Of a stretch of DNA of 64,000 nt, positions 18,206-28,271 are shown piece by piece. The notes below the pieces were generated by a model. That model searched no databases. It had not been told where the DNA came from and saw nothing but the letters and a program-made list of their open reading frames with translations. The DNA is from Parasphingorhabdus sp. SCSIO 66989. Lineage in GTDB: Bacteria; Pseudomonadota; Alphaproteobacteria; Sphingomonadales; Sphingomonadaceae. The translations under genes were made by a program, and so were the position numbers. The stretch spans positions 2,579,501-2,643,500 of the forward strand of contig NZ_CP136594.1 of assembly GCF_032852305.1 (NCBI RefSeq), read 5' to 3'. How positions within the stretch are numbered: position 1 is the stretch's first letter; every line of letters begins with the position of its first letter.

Positions 18206-18343
18206 ATGCGAAAACCTGCTCTGATTGTCATCGTCTCGTTGACCGCCATGCTGGTAACCGCCTGCAACACGATTTCAGGTATTGGCCGGGATATTGAATC
18301 AGCTGGCGATGCCGTGGCCGACACGGCCGAATCAGCCAAGTAA
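18206..18343 (+). CDS. Entericidin-like small lipoprotein
   Basis: This 45-residue protein runs from ATG 18206 with GGAGAG about 8 nt upstream. It has the entericidin EcnA/EcnB plan: a signal ending in a lipobox (MLVTAC, Cys20), then NTISGIGRDIESAGDAVADT, which matches the conserved NT-x-G-x-G-x-D-x-x-x-x-G core. Entericidins are membrane lipoproteins linked to stress and cell lysis. No EcnA/EcnB pair is present; this is a single gene. Confidence 0.85.
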   Translation: MRKPALIVIVSLTAMLVTACNTISGIGRDIESAGDAVADTAESAK

Positions 18344-18364
18344 CCCGGCAATCAGCAAAGCTGG

Positions 18365-19210
18365 TCAGACTGATCCCTGATTGCGCTTTTCGGTGAAGCG
18401 CATGATCAGCATTGAGCCTTCATACAGGGCGATCAATGGCAGTCCCAGAAACAGCATGGAAACCATGTCGGGCGGCGTTAAAATCGCCGCGACCGCAAAC
18501 GATCCGACAACCATATAGCGCCGCAACTTCGCTAGTTGCTCGCGGCTGACAAGACCCGCGCGATTGAGCAGCAGCAACAGCACCGGCAGCAAAAAGGCGA
18601 TGCCAAAGGCGAGGATGATCTGCATCACAAAGGCGAGATAGTCGCCAATCCCGGGTAACGCCTGCAGCTCTAGGCCGCCAACATCCCCTTCATATTCCAG
18701 CAAAAAGTTGAACATCAGCGGCATCACCACAAAATAGGCAAGCGATGCCCCGGCCGCGAACAATATCGGCGTTGCGAGCAGGAATGGCAAAAAGGCGCGT
18801 TTCTCATTGCTGTACAGCCCCGGCGCAACAAACTGCCACAGCTGATTGGCGATCACCGGAAAGGACAGGAAAAAGGCGGCAAACAGCGCGACCTTCAGTT
18901 CGACGAACAGGGCTTCATAGAGCTTGGTATAGATCAGCTTGCCTTCATCGCCGCCAAATGCGGTGAGTAGCGGCTGCGCCAATATGCCAAATATCTCCTC
19001 CGAAAAGGCAAAGCAGGCAGCAAATGCAATGGCAAAGGCCACCAGGCTCCACAGCAGTCGCTGGCGCAGCTCGATCAAATGGTCGAGCAATGGCATCTTG
19101 CTGGCATCAATCTCAGACGTTCCCACGTCGCCAGCAGGTTCAGTGGACAATGGCTCTATATCCACCGCTTCGTCTGCTGCGCTTACATTATCCGCAGGCG
19201 CATCACTCAT
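18365..19210 (-). CDS. tatC: Sec-independent protein translocase TatC
   Basis: This 281-residue inner-membrane protein has six predicted membrane helices and the conserved TatC start DHLIELRQRLLWSL at about residue 43, then PGLYSNEKRAFLPF and the FLLPVLLLLLNRAGLV region. It binds twin-arginine signal peptides with TatB. A hydrophilic extension of about 38 residues precedes the conserved domain, a common feature in sphingomonads. It overlaps tatB by 4 nt and ends the minus-strand run that starts with argS. Confidence 0.95.
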   Translation of the reverse strand: MSDAPADNVSAADEAVDIEPLSTEPAGDVGTSEIDASKMPLLDHLIELRQRLLWSLVAFAIAFAACFAFSEEIFGILAQPLLTAFGGDEGKLIYTKLYEALFVELKVALFAAFFLSFPVIANQLWQFVAPGLYSNEKRAFLPFLLATPILFAAGASLAYFVVMPLMFNFLLEYEGDVGGLELQALPGIGDYLAFVMQIILAFGIAFLLPVLLLLLNRAGLVSREQLAKLRRYMVVGSFAVAAILTPPDMVSMLFLGLPLIALYEGSMLIMRFTEKRNQGSV

Positions 19211-19602
19211 GATGGCGCATCCTCGCCGCCACTTTTGACGGTCGCGGTTTTAGTTGGTGCCGTATCTGTCTTGGGTGTGGGTTGGGCTGATGCTTCAGAA
19301 GCACCCGCATCCGCCTCACCGCCATTGTCCGCATAGCCGGTCACACCGGGAAGCATTGGCGCTGCATCGCCATGTTCGCGCATGATCCGTTCATTCTGCT
19401 CGGCCCAACGCTTCTCCATCTCTTCCATCTCGGCTTCATGCGCCAACGAATCGATACTGGCACGAAATTGCCCCATCAGTCGCCGCCCACGCGCCATCCA
19501 ACGCCCCGCGGTGCGGATCGCCAGGGGCAGGTCTTTCGGACCGATCACCACAATGGCAATGATGATGATGGTCAGAAACTCGGTCCAACCGATATCGAAC
19601 AT
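19207..19602 (-). CDS. tatB: Sec-independent protein translocase TatB
   Basis: This 131-residue protein starts MFDIGWTEFLTI, with the single N-terminal membrane helix, the GPKDLP motif and an amphipathic helix (GRWMARGRRLMGQFRASID), followed by a variable Ala/Thr-rich tail. It partners TatC in substrate recognition. It lies 25 nt downstream of tatA and overlaps tatC by 4 nt. Confidence 0.93.
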   Translation of the reverse strand: MFDIGWTEFLTIIIIAIVVIGPKDLPLAIRTAGRWMARGRRLMGQFRASIDSLAHEAEMEEMEKRWAEQNERIMREHGDAAPMLPGVTGYADNGGEADAGASEASAQPTPKTDTAPTKTATVKSGGEDAPS

Positions 19603-19627
19603 GGTTACTGCGCCCGTCTGGCGGCGA

Positions 19628-19864
19628 TTATTCGCTCGCCTTGGTTTCGGTGGTCTTGGCTTCCGTGCTTACGCTTTCGGCGCTGTCGATACGGCGGGGT
19701 TCGGGTGCAGCCGCGGCCTTTTCCTCTTCAGAAATGCCTTTTTTGAAGCTGCTAATGCCTTTGCCAAACTCACCCATCACCTCGGAAATCTTGCCACGGC
19801 CAAATAGCAGCAGCACAAGGGCGGCGATGACCAAAAGTCCCGGCAAGCCAATATTACTCAACAT
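19628..19864 (-). CDS. tatA: Sec-independent protein translocase TatA
   Basis: This 78-residue protein has the N-terminal membrane helix ([16 protein letters not shown]), the FGRGKI hinge and the amphipathic helix with [12 protein letters not shown], then an acidic tail. It forms the Tat pore. AGGAG lies 7 nt before the ATG. It follows scpB after 68 nt. Confidence 0.93.
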   Translation of the reverse strand: MLSNIGLPGLLVIAALVLLLFGRGKISEVMGEFGKGISSFKKGISEEEKAAAAPEPRRIDSAESVSTEAKTTETKASE

Positions 19865-19932
19865 ATCTGTCTCCTAACCGGGTCAGCCATTAGCCGGGCA
19901 GCGCCCGAATTTCCAACCCGCATCTCTCTATA

Positions 19933-20577
19933 TTAGGGATTATCGGGCATTTCCGCTACTGAATCTTGATAATCGACCGCAGCGGCTTCTTCCTGATCAT
20001 CCCCATCATCATCGGACTGGCCTTCACCCATGGCCTGCTCCATCGCGACATCGACCGGGTCCAGCAGTCCCGCTGCGCGCAGATCAGCAATCCCTGGCAG
20101 ATCACGGCGACTGCCCAGCCCAAAATGCACCAGAAACTCAGGCGTTGTCGCATAGATGAGTGGTCGGCCCGGTGTTTCACGACGTCCTGCGGGGCGAATC
20201 CATTCCAGTTCCATCAGCACATCAAGTGTGCCTTTGCTTGTCTGCACTCCGCGAATGGACTCAATCTCGGCGCGGCTAACCGGCTCATGATAGGCGATAA
20301 TCGCCAATGTCTCGGTCGCCGCGCGTGAGAGTTTGCGCACCGATTCGCGCTCTTGCCGCAGCAAATGCGCCAGATCAGGCGCGGTCTGGAAATGCCATTG
20401 GCCGCCATTATTCACCAGCCTGATGCCCCGCTCGGCATAATGCGTGGCCAGTTCCTCCAGCAGCGCCTTGATATCGGCATGGTCGCCGACATAGCCGGTA
20501 ATCTGCTTGACGGTTAGCGGCGCATCGGCAGCAAACAGCACGGCTTCGATCGCGCGCAAATCTTCATCCATGCTCAT
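19933..20577 (-). CDS. scpB: Segregation and condensation protein B
   Basis: This 214-residue ScpB has two winged-helix domains: AIEAVLFAADAPLTVKQI, then LSRAATETLAIIAYHEPVSRAEIESIRG, and the RPLIYATTPEFLVHFGL segment. It works with ScpA and SMC in chromosome condensation. The C-terminal 40 residues are acidic and variable. Its ATG overlaps the scpA stop (ATGA). Confidence 0.95.
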   Translation of the reverse strand: MSMDEDLRAIEAVLFAADAPLTVKQITGYVGDHADIKALLEELATHYAERGIRLVNNGGQWHFQTAPDLAHLLRQERESVRKLSRAATETLAIIAYHEPVSRAEIESIRGVQTSKGTLDVLMELEWIRPAGRRETPGRPLIYATTPEFLVHFGLGSRRDLPGIADLRAAGLLDPVDVAMEQAMGEGQSDDDGDDQEEAAAVDYQDSVAEMPDNP

Positions 20578-21386
20578 GATGTTGCCTCATGGCGCGCGCG
20601 CAATTGCAGTGGCCCGAATGTCTCGCCCTGCCGCAGCTCAATACGCCCGTTGCGCGCCAGCTCCAGCGCCGCGACAAAGCTGGATGCCATGGCTGAACGG
20701 CGCAATTGCCCCTGAAATTCCGGCGGCAGAAAGGTTGATAATTCGGTCCAGTCGAGCGCTGCGCCGACAAGATTGGACACCCTGTCCAGCGCCTCTTCCA
20801 GCGACATAACCGGACGGGTCTGGACGATGTGCACAGCCGGCGCGGTGCGTAGTTTCACATCGGCATAGCCTTGCATCAGGTCATAAAGCGAGGCGGTCCA
20901 GCGCACCTCGGTCAGTTGCTTGAGGCCTTCCGGTGCACCGCGGCCAAAGACATCGCGGCCCATACGGTCACGCGCCATCAATCGCGCCCCGGATTCGCGC
21001 ATCGCCTGCAAGCGTTGCAGCCGCAATTGCAGTTGCAGCGCCAATTCTTCAGGTGATGGATCAACCTCGGGGTCTTTAGGCAGCAATAGCGCTGATTTGA
21101 GATAGGTCAGCCATGCCGCCATCACCAGATAATCGGCGGCAAGTTCCAGCTTCAAAGCCTCGGCATTATTGATAAAATCCAGATATTGCCGCACCAGCTC
21201 CAGAATCGAAATCTCCATGAGATCGACCTTCTGATTTCGCGCCAGGCTGAGCAGCACATCAAGCGGCCCTTCCCAGCCCTCAACATCTATCTGCAATTGT
21301 TCCGGCTCGCTATCGGCAACACGGCGCGGCGGTGCATCCGCCTCCCATGCCGAATCCTCGGGGTCGGGGGCTTCGGCTTCGTTCAT
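20574..21386 (-). CDS. scpA: Segregation and condensation protein A
   Basis: This 270-residue kleisin has an N-terminal WEGPLDVLLSLARNQKVDLMEI-type motif at about residue 38, a central YLVMAAWLTYLKSALLLP segment and a C-terminal winged helix (ASSFVAALELARNGRIELRQ). It bridges SMC heads with ScpB. It overlaps nagZ by one base (TGATG) and scpB by four, so nagZ-scpA-scpB form a tight coupled block. Confidence 0.95.
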   Translation of the reverse strand: MNEAEAPDPEDSAWEADAPPRRVADSEPEQLQIDVEGWEGPLDVLLSLARNQKVDLMEISILELVRQYLDFINNAEALKLELAADYLVMAAWLTYLKSALLLPKDPEVDPSPEELALQLQLRLQRLQAMRESGARLMARDRMGRDVFGRGAPEGLKQLTEVRWTASLYDLMQGYADVKLRTAPAVHIVQTRPVMSLEEALDRVSNLVGAALDWTELSTFLPPEFQGQLRRSAMASSFVAALELARNGRIELRQGETFGPLQLRARHEATS

Positions 21387-22402
21387 CAGGCGAGCGCCAT
21401 CAGTTCGTCGCGCTTGGCGATCAGGGCTTCGCGCTCATCGGCAACAGCGTTGAGCTGCGGCATGGCTTCCCAAACCCGGTCAAGCCGCGTCTGTGTCGCG
21501 TCACCGATATCGGGCAGGCGTTCGGTCATTTCGACCATATGCTCCATCACGCCCCAGCAATTGAGGGCGATATCACAGCCCGCTTCAACACAGGCAACCG
21601 CGCGATCGGGGACAGTGCCGGAAAGCGCCTTCATATCGAGGTCATCGCTAAACAACAGTCCCTCAAAGCCGATCTGGTCCCGGATAATCTGCTCGATGAT
21701 AACAGGGGACAGCGTGGCAGGGCGTTCCTGATCCCAGGCGGGGAAGACAATATGCCCGGTCATGCCCATCAGCGCATCCTTCAGCGCAACAAAGGGCGCT
21801 AAATCCGTTTCGGCCAGCGTCTCCGCATCATCGGGCACGACCGGCAGATCATGATGGCTGTCCACCAGCGCCCGGCCATGGCCCGGCATATGCTTGATGA
21901 TACCCAGAACCCCGCCCTGCTTAAGGCCATCCAGCGTCGCGCGGCCCATGGCGGCGACCATCATCGGGTCATTGCCAAAGGCCCGGTCGCCGATAACCGC
22001 ATCATTGCTGCCCGGCTGGCGCACATCGATCATCGGCGCGCAATCGACGGTGATGCCGACTTCGGCGAGATCAAGCGCCAGCGCCATCGCGTTCACGCGC
22101 GCGGCTTCCAGCGCGCTGATTGGCGCGGTCTCATAGAGCGCGGCAAAGCTGCCATATGCCGGATAAGCTGGCCAGAGCGGCGGCTTCATCCGCTGCACCC
22201 GGCCACCTTCCTGATCAATCATGATCATCAGCCGGTCATCGCCTTGCAAAGCCCGCAGATCATCGGTCAGAGCGCGCAATTGCTCGCGGCTCTCTATATT
22301 GCGGCCAAAGATGATATAGCCTGCCGGGTTCGCCTCTTTGAAAAACGCCCGCTCATCGGCGGTCAATTCCAGCCCGGACATGCCGAAAACAACCGGCTTC
22401 AC
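21386..22402 (-). CDS. nagZ: Beta-N-acetylhexosaminidase NagZ
   Basis: This 338-residue family 3 glycoside hydrolase removes N-acetylglucosamine from muropeptides during cell-wall recycling. Visible motifs are DQEGGRVQRM (63-72), KHMPGHG (170-176), the catalytic DSHHDLP (181-187) and the nucleophile region FSDDLDMKAL. It starts at GTG 22402 with GGAG 8 nt upstream. The position between the SPOR gene and scpA is the usual alphaproteobacterial order. Confidence 0.95.
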   Translation of the reverse strand: MKPVVFGMSGLELTADERAFFKEANPAGYIIFGRNIESREQLRALTDDLRALQGDDRLMIMIDQEGGRVQRMKPPLWPAYPAYGSFAALYETAPISALEAARVNAMALALDLAEVGITVDCAPMIDVRQPGSNDAVIGDRAFGNDPMMVAAMGRATLDGLKQGGVLGIIKHMPGHGRALVDSHHDLPVVPDDAETLAETDLAPFVALKDALMGMTGHIVFPAWDQERPATLSPVIIEQIIRDQIGFEGLLFSDDLDMKALSGTVPDRAVACVEAGCDIALNCWGVMEHMVEMTERLPDIGDATQTRLDRVWEAMPQLNAVADEREALIAKRDELMALA

Positions 22403-22441
22403 GTATCTGTCTCCATGATCATGGAGACCATCTATACACGC

Positions 22442-23056
22442 TTAGCGCACAACCAAACAGCTTTGCCCGGCATTTTTCAACTTGTTGCATACCTCTTGCG
22501 CCGCTGCTGCATCGGGCGCAACAACGCTCAGGCGATAGACGGTAGCTCCCTCTACCTGAGCCGATGCAACCCGGTTGGGCAGCGCTTTGATATAATCATA
22601 ACGGCTCGACAGCGTGATCCAGCCAGTGTCGGCTTTGGAACGGCTGCTATAGGCGCCCAGTTGTACCAGCACCCCGTCAACGGTCTTTTTGTCATCGCCT
22701 GCCAGCGCGGCGACCTGCTCCTGCCCCTCGGCTGCCGCAGGGCTGGCATCGCCGGTGCCTTCAAAGGTCTTGCCGCCCGCATCTTCGGGCCGCACTTTAT
22801 AGTCGCCCTTAGGTGCCTTGATCAGTTCGCCCTCGCCTGCACTGACAGTCTGTTGGTCGCGCTGTTGATAGAGATAGATGCCCGCAACAACCGCGCCAAT
22901 CAGCACCAACCCCAGAAGCAGGAAGAACAGGATACGCAGCGGCGATACCGATTCGCCGTCATAATCCTCGGCCGATTCCAGCCAGGGCAGACGATCAGCG
23001 TCATCATCAAGGTCCAGCCGCCCATTTTGCGGGTCCATGGTGTTCGCCTCGTTCAT
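22442..23056 (-). CDS. SPOR-domain membrane protein
   Basis: This 204-residue protein has a cytoplasmic acidic N-terminus, one membrane helix (ILFFLLLGLVLIGAVVAGIYLY at about 44-65), an Ala/Gly linker, and a C-terminal SPOR domain (VLVQLGAYSSRSKADTGW to CLVVR) that binds denuded septal peptidoglycan. ATG 23056 is chosen because AAAGG lies 6 nt upstream; the open frame extends to 23137, where it would overlap argS. It lies between argS and nagZ. Confidence 0.85.
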   Translation of the reverse strand: MNEANTMDPQNGRLDLDDDADRLPWLESAEDYDGESVSPLRILFFLLLGLVLIGAVVAGIYLYQQRDQQTVSAGEGELIKAPKGDYKVRPEDAGGKTFEGTGDASPAAAEGQEQVAALAGDDKKTVDGVLVQLGAYSSRSKADTGWITLSSRYDYIKALPNRVASAQVEGATVYRLSVVAPDAAAAQEVCNKLKNAGQSCLVVR

Positions 23057-23111
23057 GCTGACCTTTCCCCCGGATGAATGCACTCCATCCATCATGGGAT
23101 CGGCAGCACAG

Positions 23112-24836
23112 TTACATCTTGTCTGCGGCCTCAACACCCATAAGTGACAAGCCGTTACGCAGTATTTGCCTGATATTGGCGCTCAAGAAAAGTCTTGCGG
23201 AGCTGATTTCGGGATCGTCCAATATCAGGACACGTTTGTCGGTCTGGTCATGGCCGAGGTTGAAAAAAGCGTGATAGGCGGCAGCCAGATCATGCAGATA
23301 AAAGGCGATGCGATGCGGCTCACGTGCCGATGCCGCAGATTCGATGATGCGCGGCCATTGCGCCAGCAATTTGATCAGCGCCAGATCCTCCTCGCCGAGC
23401 CGGTCGAGATAATCGGGAGATGGCATAATGCCCTCAGCTTCTGCCTTGCGCAGCGTCGAACAGATACGCGCATGGGCATATTGCACATAGAAAACCGGGT
23501 TATCCTTGGAGGCTTCCACCACTTTGGCAAAGTCGAAATCCATCTGCGCATCGGCCTTGCGGGTCAGCATGGTGAACCGCACCACATCCTTGCCAACCTC
23601 ATTGACGACATCGGCGAGCGTCACAAATTTGCCCGAGCGCTTAGACATTTTCACCGGCTCGCCATCGCGCAGCAGCCGTACCATTTGTACCAGCTTGATA
23701 TCAAACTGCGTCTTGCCCTCGGTCAGCGCTTCGACCGCCGCCTTGATCCGTTTGACCGTCCCGGCATGGTCTGCGCCCCAGATGTTGATCAGCGCGTCGG
23801 CCTTTTCCGCCTTTTGGAAATGATAGGCCATATCGGCACCGAAATAGGTCCATTTGCCATCCGATTTGCGGATCGGCCGGTCCTGATCATCGCCAAATTG
23901 CGTCGAGCGGAACAGCGGCAGCTCAACCGGCTCCCAATCGTCGGGCGTCTTGCCCTTGGGTGCTTCGAGCAGGCCATCAAACACGAGATTGCGCTCGCGT
24001 AAAAAGGCTTCAGCCGCCTCCGGTTTGCCCGCTGCCTGCAATTCGGCTTCGGACGCGAACACGTCATGATTGATACCCAGCAGCGCCAAATCGTTGCGGA
24101 TCATCACCAGCATATCTGCTACCGCCTCGCGGCGGAACAGCCCGAGCCATTGTTCTTCAGGCGCATCGGCATAGGTCTCGCAATGCTCTTTAGCCAGACG
24201 GTCACCAACCGGTATGAGATAGTCACCGGGGTACAACCCCTCGGGTATCTCACCAATATCGCGGCCCAATGCTTCCAGATACCGCAAATGCGCCGAACGC
24301 GCGAGGACATCCACCTGCCCCCCGGCATCATTGACATAATATTCGCGGGTGACGTCATGCCCGGCATATTCCAGCAGGCTGGCCAGCGCATCGCCTACAA
24401 CCGCGCCGCGGCAATGGCCCATATGCATCGGACCCGTTGGATTGGCGGAGACATATTCGACATTGACCATGCCCTTTGCAGGCACTTGCGGACGGCCATA
24501 ATCGGCTCCGGCATTAGCAATATCGTGCAACTCACGATGCCAAACCACATCCGCCAGCCGCATATTGATAAAACCGGGGCCCGCAATCTCAACCGAAGCC
24601 ACATCGTCGAGCTTGTCCAGCTCCGCCGCCAGCTTCTCAGCAAAATCGCGCGGCTTCATCTGCGCCTGTTTGGCCAGCACCATCGCCGCATTGGTCGACA
24701 GATCACCATGCGCCGCATCGCGCGGTGGCTCAACCGTCACCGGCGACCGGTTGGCGTCTTCAGGCAAAGCACCATCGGCAACCAGGGCATCCAGCGCGGC
24801 ATTCAGATGGTCAGCAAATTGGGCATAGAGCGGCAT
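23112..24836 (-). CDS. argS: Arginyl-tRNA synthetase
   Basis: This 574-residue class I synthetase charges tRNA-Arg. The HIGH motif appears as HMGH (138-141, in GPMHMGHCRGAVVGD), the KMSKS loop as KMSKRSGK near residue 395, and the DALR anticodon domain as YVQYAHARICSTLRKAE. The N-terminal Arg-S domain (DAAHGDLSTNAAMVLAK) is complete. It leads the SPOR-nagZ-scpAB-tatABC run and follows a lipoprotein gene by 42 nt. Confidence 0.97.
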   Translation of the reverse strand: MPLYAQFADHLNAALDALVADGALPEDANRSPVTVEPPRDAAHGDLSTNAAMVLAKQAQMKPRDFAEKLAAELDKLDDVASVEIAGPGFINMRLADVVWHRELHDIANAGADYGRPQVPAKGMVNVEYVSANPTGPMHMGHCRGAVVGDALASLLEYAGHDVTREYYVNDAGGQVDVLARSAHLRYLEALGRDIGEIPEGLYPGDYLIPVGDRLAKEHCETYADAPEEQWLGLFRREAVADMLVMIRNDLALLGINHDVFASEAELQAAGKPEAAEAFLRERNLVFDGLLEAPKGKTPDDWEPVELPLFRSTQFGDDQDRPIRKSDGKWTYFGADMAYHFQKAEKADALINIWGADHAGTVKRIKAAVEALTEGKTQFDIKLVQMVRLLRDGEPVKMSKRSGKFVTLADVVNEVGKDVVRFTMLTRKADAQMDFDFAKVVEASKDNPVFYVQYAHARICSTLRKAEAEGIMPSPDYLDRLGEEDLALIKLLAQWPRIIESAASAREPHRIAFYLHDLAAAYHAFFNLGHDQTDKRVLILDDPEISSARLFLSANIRQILRNGLSLMGVEAADKM

Positions 24837-24878
24837 TTCAAATTGGCTTTCAAGTGTATCGGAGACGCCCCCGCGCGA

Positions 24879-25544
24879 TCAGCGCGTGGCGTTGTATTGC
24901 AATTGATCGGGCGTCAGCTGGAAGCCGATCAACACCTCAAAAGTGGCCCGCTGAATCGCGGCTTGCACTTCTGGTCGCGATAATGGATCAATCGCCGCAG
25001 AGGTATCGCCGTCCTGACGCCGTGCGGTGATCAGCTCCTGAATATCCTCGGGCAAAGTCGCGGTTGCGCGATCGACATAGGCACCCGCTTTGCCGGTTGC
25101 GCTTGCCCGGGTCTCACCCTCGGCAAATTGCAATGTCACCGCGCCGATACGTTTGGAAATCACGGCCGATCCGCCGCGCAAAACGGTCGAGAAATAGGGT
25201 AATCTCACGGTCCGCGCCGCGCCTGCGTCACGGCGTGTGGCGGTAATGTCAAATGTCGCCTCGGTATAAAGCTTTTCCGGCCCTTCAGTGCAGGTCGAAC
25301 GCAGATTGCTGACATTGGCGACAATATCGATGGCACTTGCATCGCGGCTATCGCGCGGGTTAAACAGCGTCACATCGCCGGTATAGGCGGGAATCCCGAC
25401 ATCAGGACAGGTGGAAAGCGTGCGGGTGATACCAACGCCACGATCCACAACCAGCTGATCATCGCCCTTGCACCCTGCCAATAATGCTCCCAGCACAAGT
25501 GCTGAGCCGATTACCCGCTTTGTTATCGCCATTTTCGCTCTCAT
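24879..25544 (-). CDS. Putative lipoprotein of unknown function
   Basis: This 221-residue protein has a lipoprotein signal ending LGALLAGC (Cys25). The mature part is beta-rich, with an immunoglobulin-like look (DIVANVSNLRSTC, ATFDITATRR) and two further Cys residues. I do not recognise a named family; similar exported proteins are often seen upstream of argS in this order, but that is recollection rather than proof. The start could also be ATG 25532. It is divergent from ispH across 257 bp. Confidence 0.75.
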   Translation of the reverse strand: MRAKMAITKRVIGSALVLGALLAGCKGDDQLVVDRGVGITRTLSTCPDVGIPAYTGDVTLFNPRDSRDASAIDIVANVSNLRSTCTEGPEKLYTEATFDITATRRDAGAARTVRLPYFSTVLRGGSAVISKRIGAVTLQFAEGETRASATGKAGAYVDRATATLPEDIQELITARRQDGDTSAAIDPLSRPEVQAAIQRATFEVLIGFQLTPDQLQYNATR

Positions 25545-25801
25545 TTCTTCTCACTAATCCCCATGCAGCAGAGCCTTTATCCGCTCCGCGCCGACAATCA
25601 AACCCCTATCCACTCTTGTCCTGTGCAAACAGATGACGCAGATATTCTGCGTATCGCCCTTTGCACAGCGCTGCTTTATCTCTAAATACCATGATAGGAG
25701 ATGAATAGCTCCGTATCAGGTTTTGGACAGCCTTGCTGTTCCGCCGATTTTGACCAGCCCCGGTTGGAGAGAGCCGGGGCGACAGGAAAGAGAACACTGG
25801 C

Positions 25802-26827
25802 ATGACTGCGGCACCCCCCGTTTCCGACGTTTCCAATGCTTCTGTAATCAAGGATATGCCCCGTAGGGCAGAGACAGAAGAAAAACCTCCGCTGGAGATC
25901 GTTATCGCCGCACCGCGCGGATTTTGCGCGGGCGTTGACCGGGCGATTGATATTGTCGAACTGGCGATCACAAAATATGGTGCGCCGGTCTATGTGCGCC
26001 ATGAAATTGTGCATAATCGCTATGTCGTTGACAGCCTGAAGGCAAAAGGCGCGGTGTTTGTCGAAGAACTGGACGAAGTGCCCGATGGCGTGCCGGTGGT
26101 TTTTTCCGCGCATGGCGTGCCCAAGGCGGTGCCGCACAAAGCCGCTGAGCGCGGTCTCAACTATCTTGATGCCACCTGCCCGCTGGTGTCCAAAGTGCAC
26201 CGGCAGGCGGAGCGTCAGGTTGAGGCCGGTCGGCATATCCTGTTTGTTGGTCATGAGGGCCATCCCGAGGTTATCGGCACTTTCGGGCAAGTGCCTGAAG
26301 GCGAGATGACGCTGGTAGAGACAGTCGAGGATGTTGCTTCTCTGACGCCGCCGGATTCAGAGAATCTGGCCTATCTGACTCAGACGACACTCTCAGTCGA
26401 TGACACCGCGGAGATCATTAGCGCGCTGAAAACCCGCTTTCCCAATATTGTCGGTCCCAAGGCAGAAGACATTTGCTATGCGACTTCCAACCGCCAAGCA
26501 GCGGTTAAGGCGATTGCGGCCTCTTGCGATGCGGTGTTCGTCATCGGGGCGCCGAACAGCTCAAATTCGCTTCGCCTCGTCGAAGTCTCCGAGCGAGAGG
26601 GCACACAGGCGATGCTGATCCAGCGGGCGCATGACATTGACCCGCGCTGGCTGGCCAATATCACCACATTGGGCCTCACCGCCGGCGCATCGGCACCCGA
26701 AGCACTGGTCCGCGAGGTGGTGGACGCGCTGCGTGAGCATTTCACCATCACCGAACGGATGGTCAAAACCGCGGATGAACGGATCGTGTTCAAGCTGCCT
26801 CGTGGTCTGGAAGACGAAGCCGCCTGA
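25802..26827 (+). CDS. ispH: 4-hydroxy-3-methylbut-2-enyl diphosphate reductase
   Basis: This 341-residue IspH performs the last step of the methylerythritol phosphate pathway, giving IPP and DMAPP. The three iron-sulfur Cys are in [11 protein letters not shown] (Cys42), [12 protein letters not shown] and [10 protein letters not shown]. Substrate motifs HEIVHN, SAHGVP and GAPNSSNS are present. About 30 residues precede the conserved core. Isoprenoid supply fits the carotenoid gene crtZ further along. It is 15 nt upstream of thrB. Confidence 0.97.
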   Translation: MTAAPPVSDVSNASVIKDMPRRAETEEKPPLEIVIAAPRGFCAGVDRAIDIVELAITKYGAPVYVRHEIVHNRYVVDSLKAKGAVFVEELDEVPDGVPVVFSAHGVPKAVPHKAAERGLNYLDATCPLVSKVHRQAERQVEAGRHILFVGHEGHPEVIGTFGQVPEGEMTLVETVEDVASLTPPDSENLAYLTQTTLSVDDTAEIISALKTRFPNIVGPKAEDICYATSNRQAAVKAIAASCDAVFVIGAPNSSNSLRLVEVSEREGTQAMLIQRAHDIDPRWLANITTLGLTAGASAPEALVREVVDALREHFTITERMVKTADERIVFKLPRGLEDEAA

Positions 26828-26842
26828 CGGGCACTATTTCTT

Positions 26843-27814
26843 ATGGCCGTTTATACCCGCGTCGCATCCGAGGATATAGCGACCTTTCTTGAGCGTTATG
26901 ATGTCGGTACGCTTCGCTCTGCCAAAGGCATTGCCGAGGGCGTGGAGAACAGCAATTATCTGATCGAGACCAGCAAGGACCGCTATATCCTGACGCTGTA
27001 TGAAAAGCGCGTTGATCCAGCAGACCTCCCGTTTTTTATCGCTTTGCTCGATCATTTGGCGGAGCGCGGCCTGGCGGTTCCGCCTATGATCGCGGACAAG
27101 AATGGCGAGAAAATCCAGACCCTTGCCGGGCGCACCGCCTGCCTGATCCGCTATCTGCCCGGTATATCCCTGACCCAGCCGACAGCAGAGCAAGCGCTGT
27201 CCGCTGGTCGGGCTTTGGGCGATATGCATCTGGCGGCGGAGGATTTTTCGATGCAGCGGGCCAATAGCATGGGACCGGAAAGCTGGCACGCATTGGCCGA
27301 AGATATTGGCGCGGATGCGTTGCAGGAGATCAGCCCGGGACTGGCAGACGTCATCGCCATAACGCTGGCCGATATTGACGCGCATTGGCCAGCAGATGCG
27401 CCCAAGTCACCTATCCATGCCGACTTGTTCCCCGACAATGTGCTGATGCTGGGCGATGATGTTACCGGCATCATCGACTTTTATTTCAGCTGCACCGATA
27501 TCCGCGCCTATGATCTGGCGGTGACCCATAGCGCATGGTGCTTTTCCGAGGATGGAGCGCATTTTGACAAGGCCATCTCTGAAGCTCTGCTTGATGGATA
27601 TTTCTCGGTAATTGCACGCGAGCCCCAAGAGTTTGCCGCCGATAGGCTCACCCTGTTGGCGCGTGGCGCAGCGCTGCGTTTTCTGCTGAGCCGCGCCTAT
27701 GACTGGATCCACACCCCGCCCGATGCGCTGGTAACCCGCAAAGACCCGATGGCCTTTGCGCACCGCCTCGCCTTTTACAGCGATCCGGCACGTGCGAATA
27801 TCTTTGCGGCATGA
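26843..27814 (+). CDS. thrB: Homoserine kinase (APH-fold type)
   Basis: This 323-residue kinase of the aminoglycoside-phosphotransferase fold phosphorylates homoserine for threonine synthesis. It shows [11 protein letters not shown], the catalytic loop [11 protein letters not shown] and the metal-binding GIIDFYFSC. This ThrB type is the usual one in Alphaproteobacteria and is distinct from the GHMP-type ThrB of E. coli. It overlaps rnhA by 4 nt (ATGA) in the order ispH-thrB-rnhA common in this class. Confidence 0.93.
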   Translation: MAVYTRVASEDIATFLERYDVGTLRSAKGIAEGVENSNYLIETSKDRYILTLYEKRVDPADLPFFIALLDHLAERGLAVPPMIADKNGEKIQTLAGRTACLIRYLPGISLTQPTAEQALSAGRALGDMHLAAEDFSMQRANSMGPESWHALAEDIGADALQEISPGLADVIAITLADIDAHWPADAPKSPIHADLFPDNVLMLGDDVTGIIDFYFSCTDIRAYDLAVTHSAWCFSEDGAHFDKAISEALLDGYFSVIAREPQEFAADRLTLLARGAALRFLLSRAYDWIHTPPDALVTRKDPMAFAHRLAFYSDPARANIFAA

Positions 27815-28260
27815 GTGATCAGGACACTATCGTGCGCATCGCCACTGATGGTGCATGCAAAGGCAATCCCGGCCCCGGCGGCTGGGGTGCGGTGATCCGT
27901 TTCAAGGACAAGGAGAAGGAAATCTCCGGAGGTGAAGCGGAAACAACCAATAACCGCATGGAATTGCTGGCGGCGATTGAGGCGCTCAATGCTCTAACCC
28001 GGCCCTGCACGGTCGAGCTCACCACCGACAGCGTCTATGTCCGCGACGGCATCACCAAATGGATTCACGGTTGGCAGAAAAATGGCTGGCGCACAGCGGC
28101 AAAAAAGCCGGTCAAAAATGCTGATCTATGGCAGCGACTGGTCGCAGCGTCAGAACGCCATCAGGTATCCTGGCATTGGGTAAAAGGCCATGCCGGTGAC
28201 ACGTACAATGAACGGGCTGATACTTTGGCGAGTGATGCGGCTGAGGCTGCTAGGGTTTAG
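27811..28260 (+). CDS. rnhA: Ribonuclease HI
   Basis: This 149-residue RNase H degrades RNA in RNA:DNA hybrids. The catalytic residues are visible in [15 protein letters not shown] (Asp), [12 protein letters not shown] (Glu), [11 protein letters not shown] (Asp) and [14 protein letters not shown] (Asp). It is full length and coupled to thrB. An inverted repeat element follows the stop. Confidence 0.97.
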   Translation: MSDQDTIVRIATDGACKGNPGPGGWGAVIRFKDKEKEISGGEAETTNNRMELLAAIEALNALTRPCTVELTTDSVYVRDGITKWIHGWQKNGWRTAAKKPVKNADLWQRLVAASERHQVSWHWVKGHAGDTYNERADTLASDAAEAARV

Positions 28261-28271
28261 TCTTCGGTGAT

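Noticed and set aside
23166-24983. Plus-strand frames opposite argS
   Set aside because: They are shadows of a conserved synthetase gene and lack motifs.
25757-25780. Hairpin CCCCGG/CCGGGG before ispH as a riboswitch
   Set aside because: A single short stem with no known riboswitch core; it may be a minor leader hairpin only.
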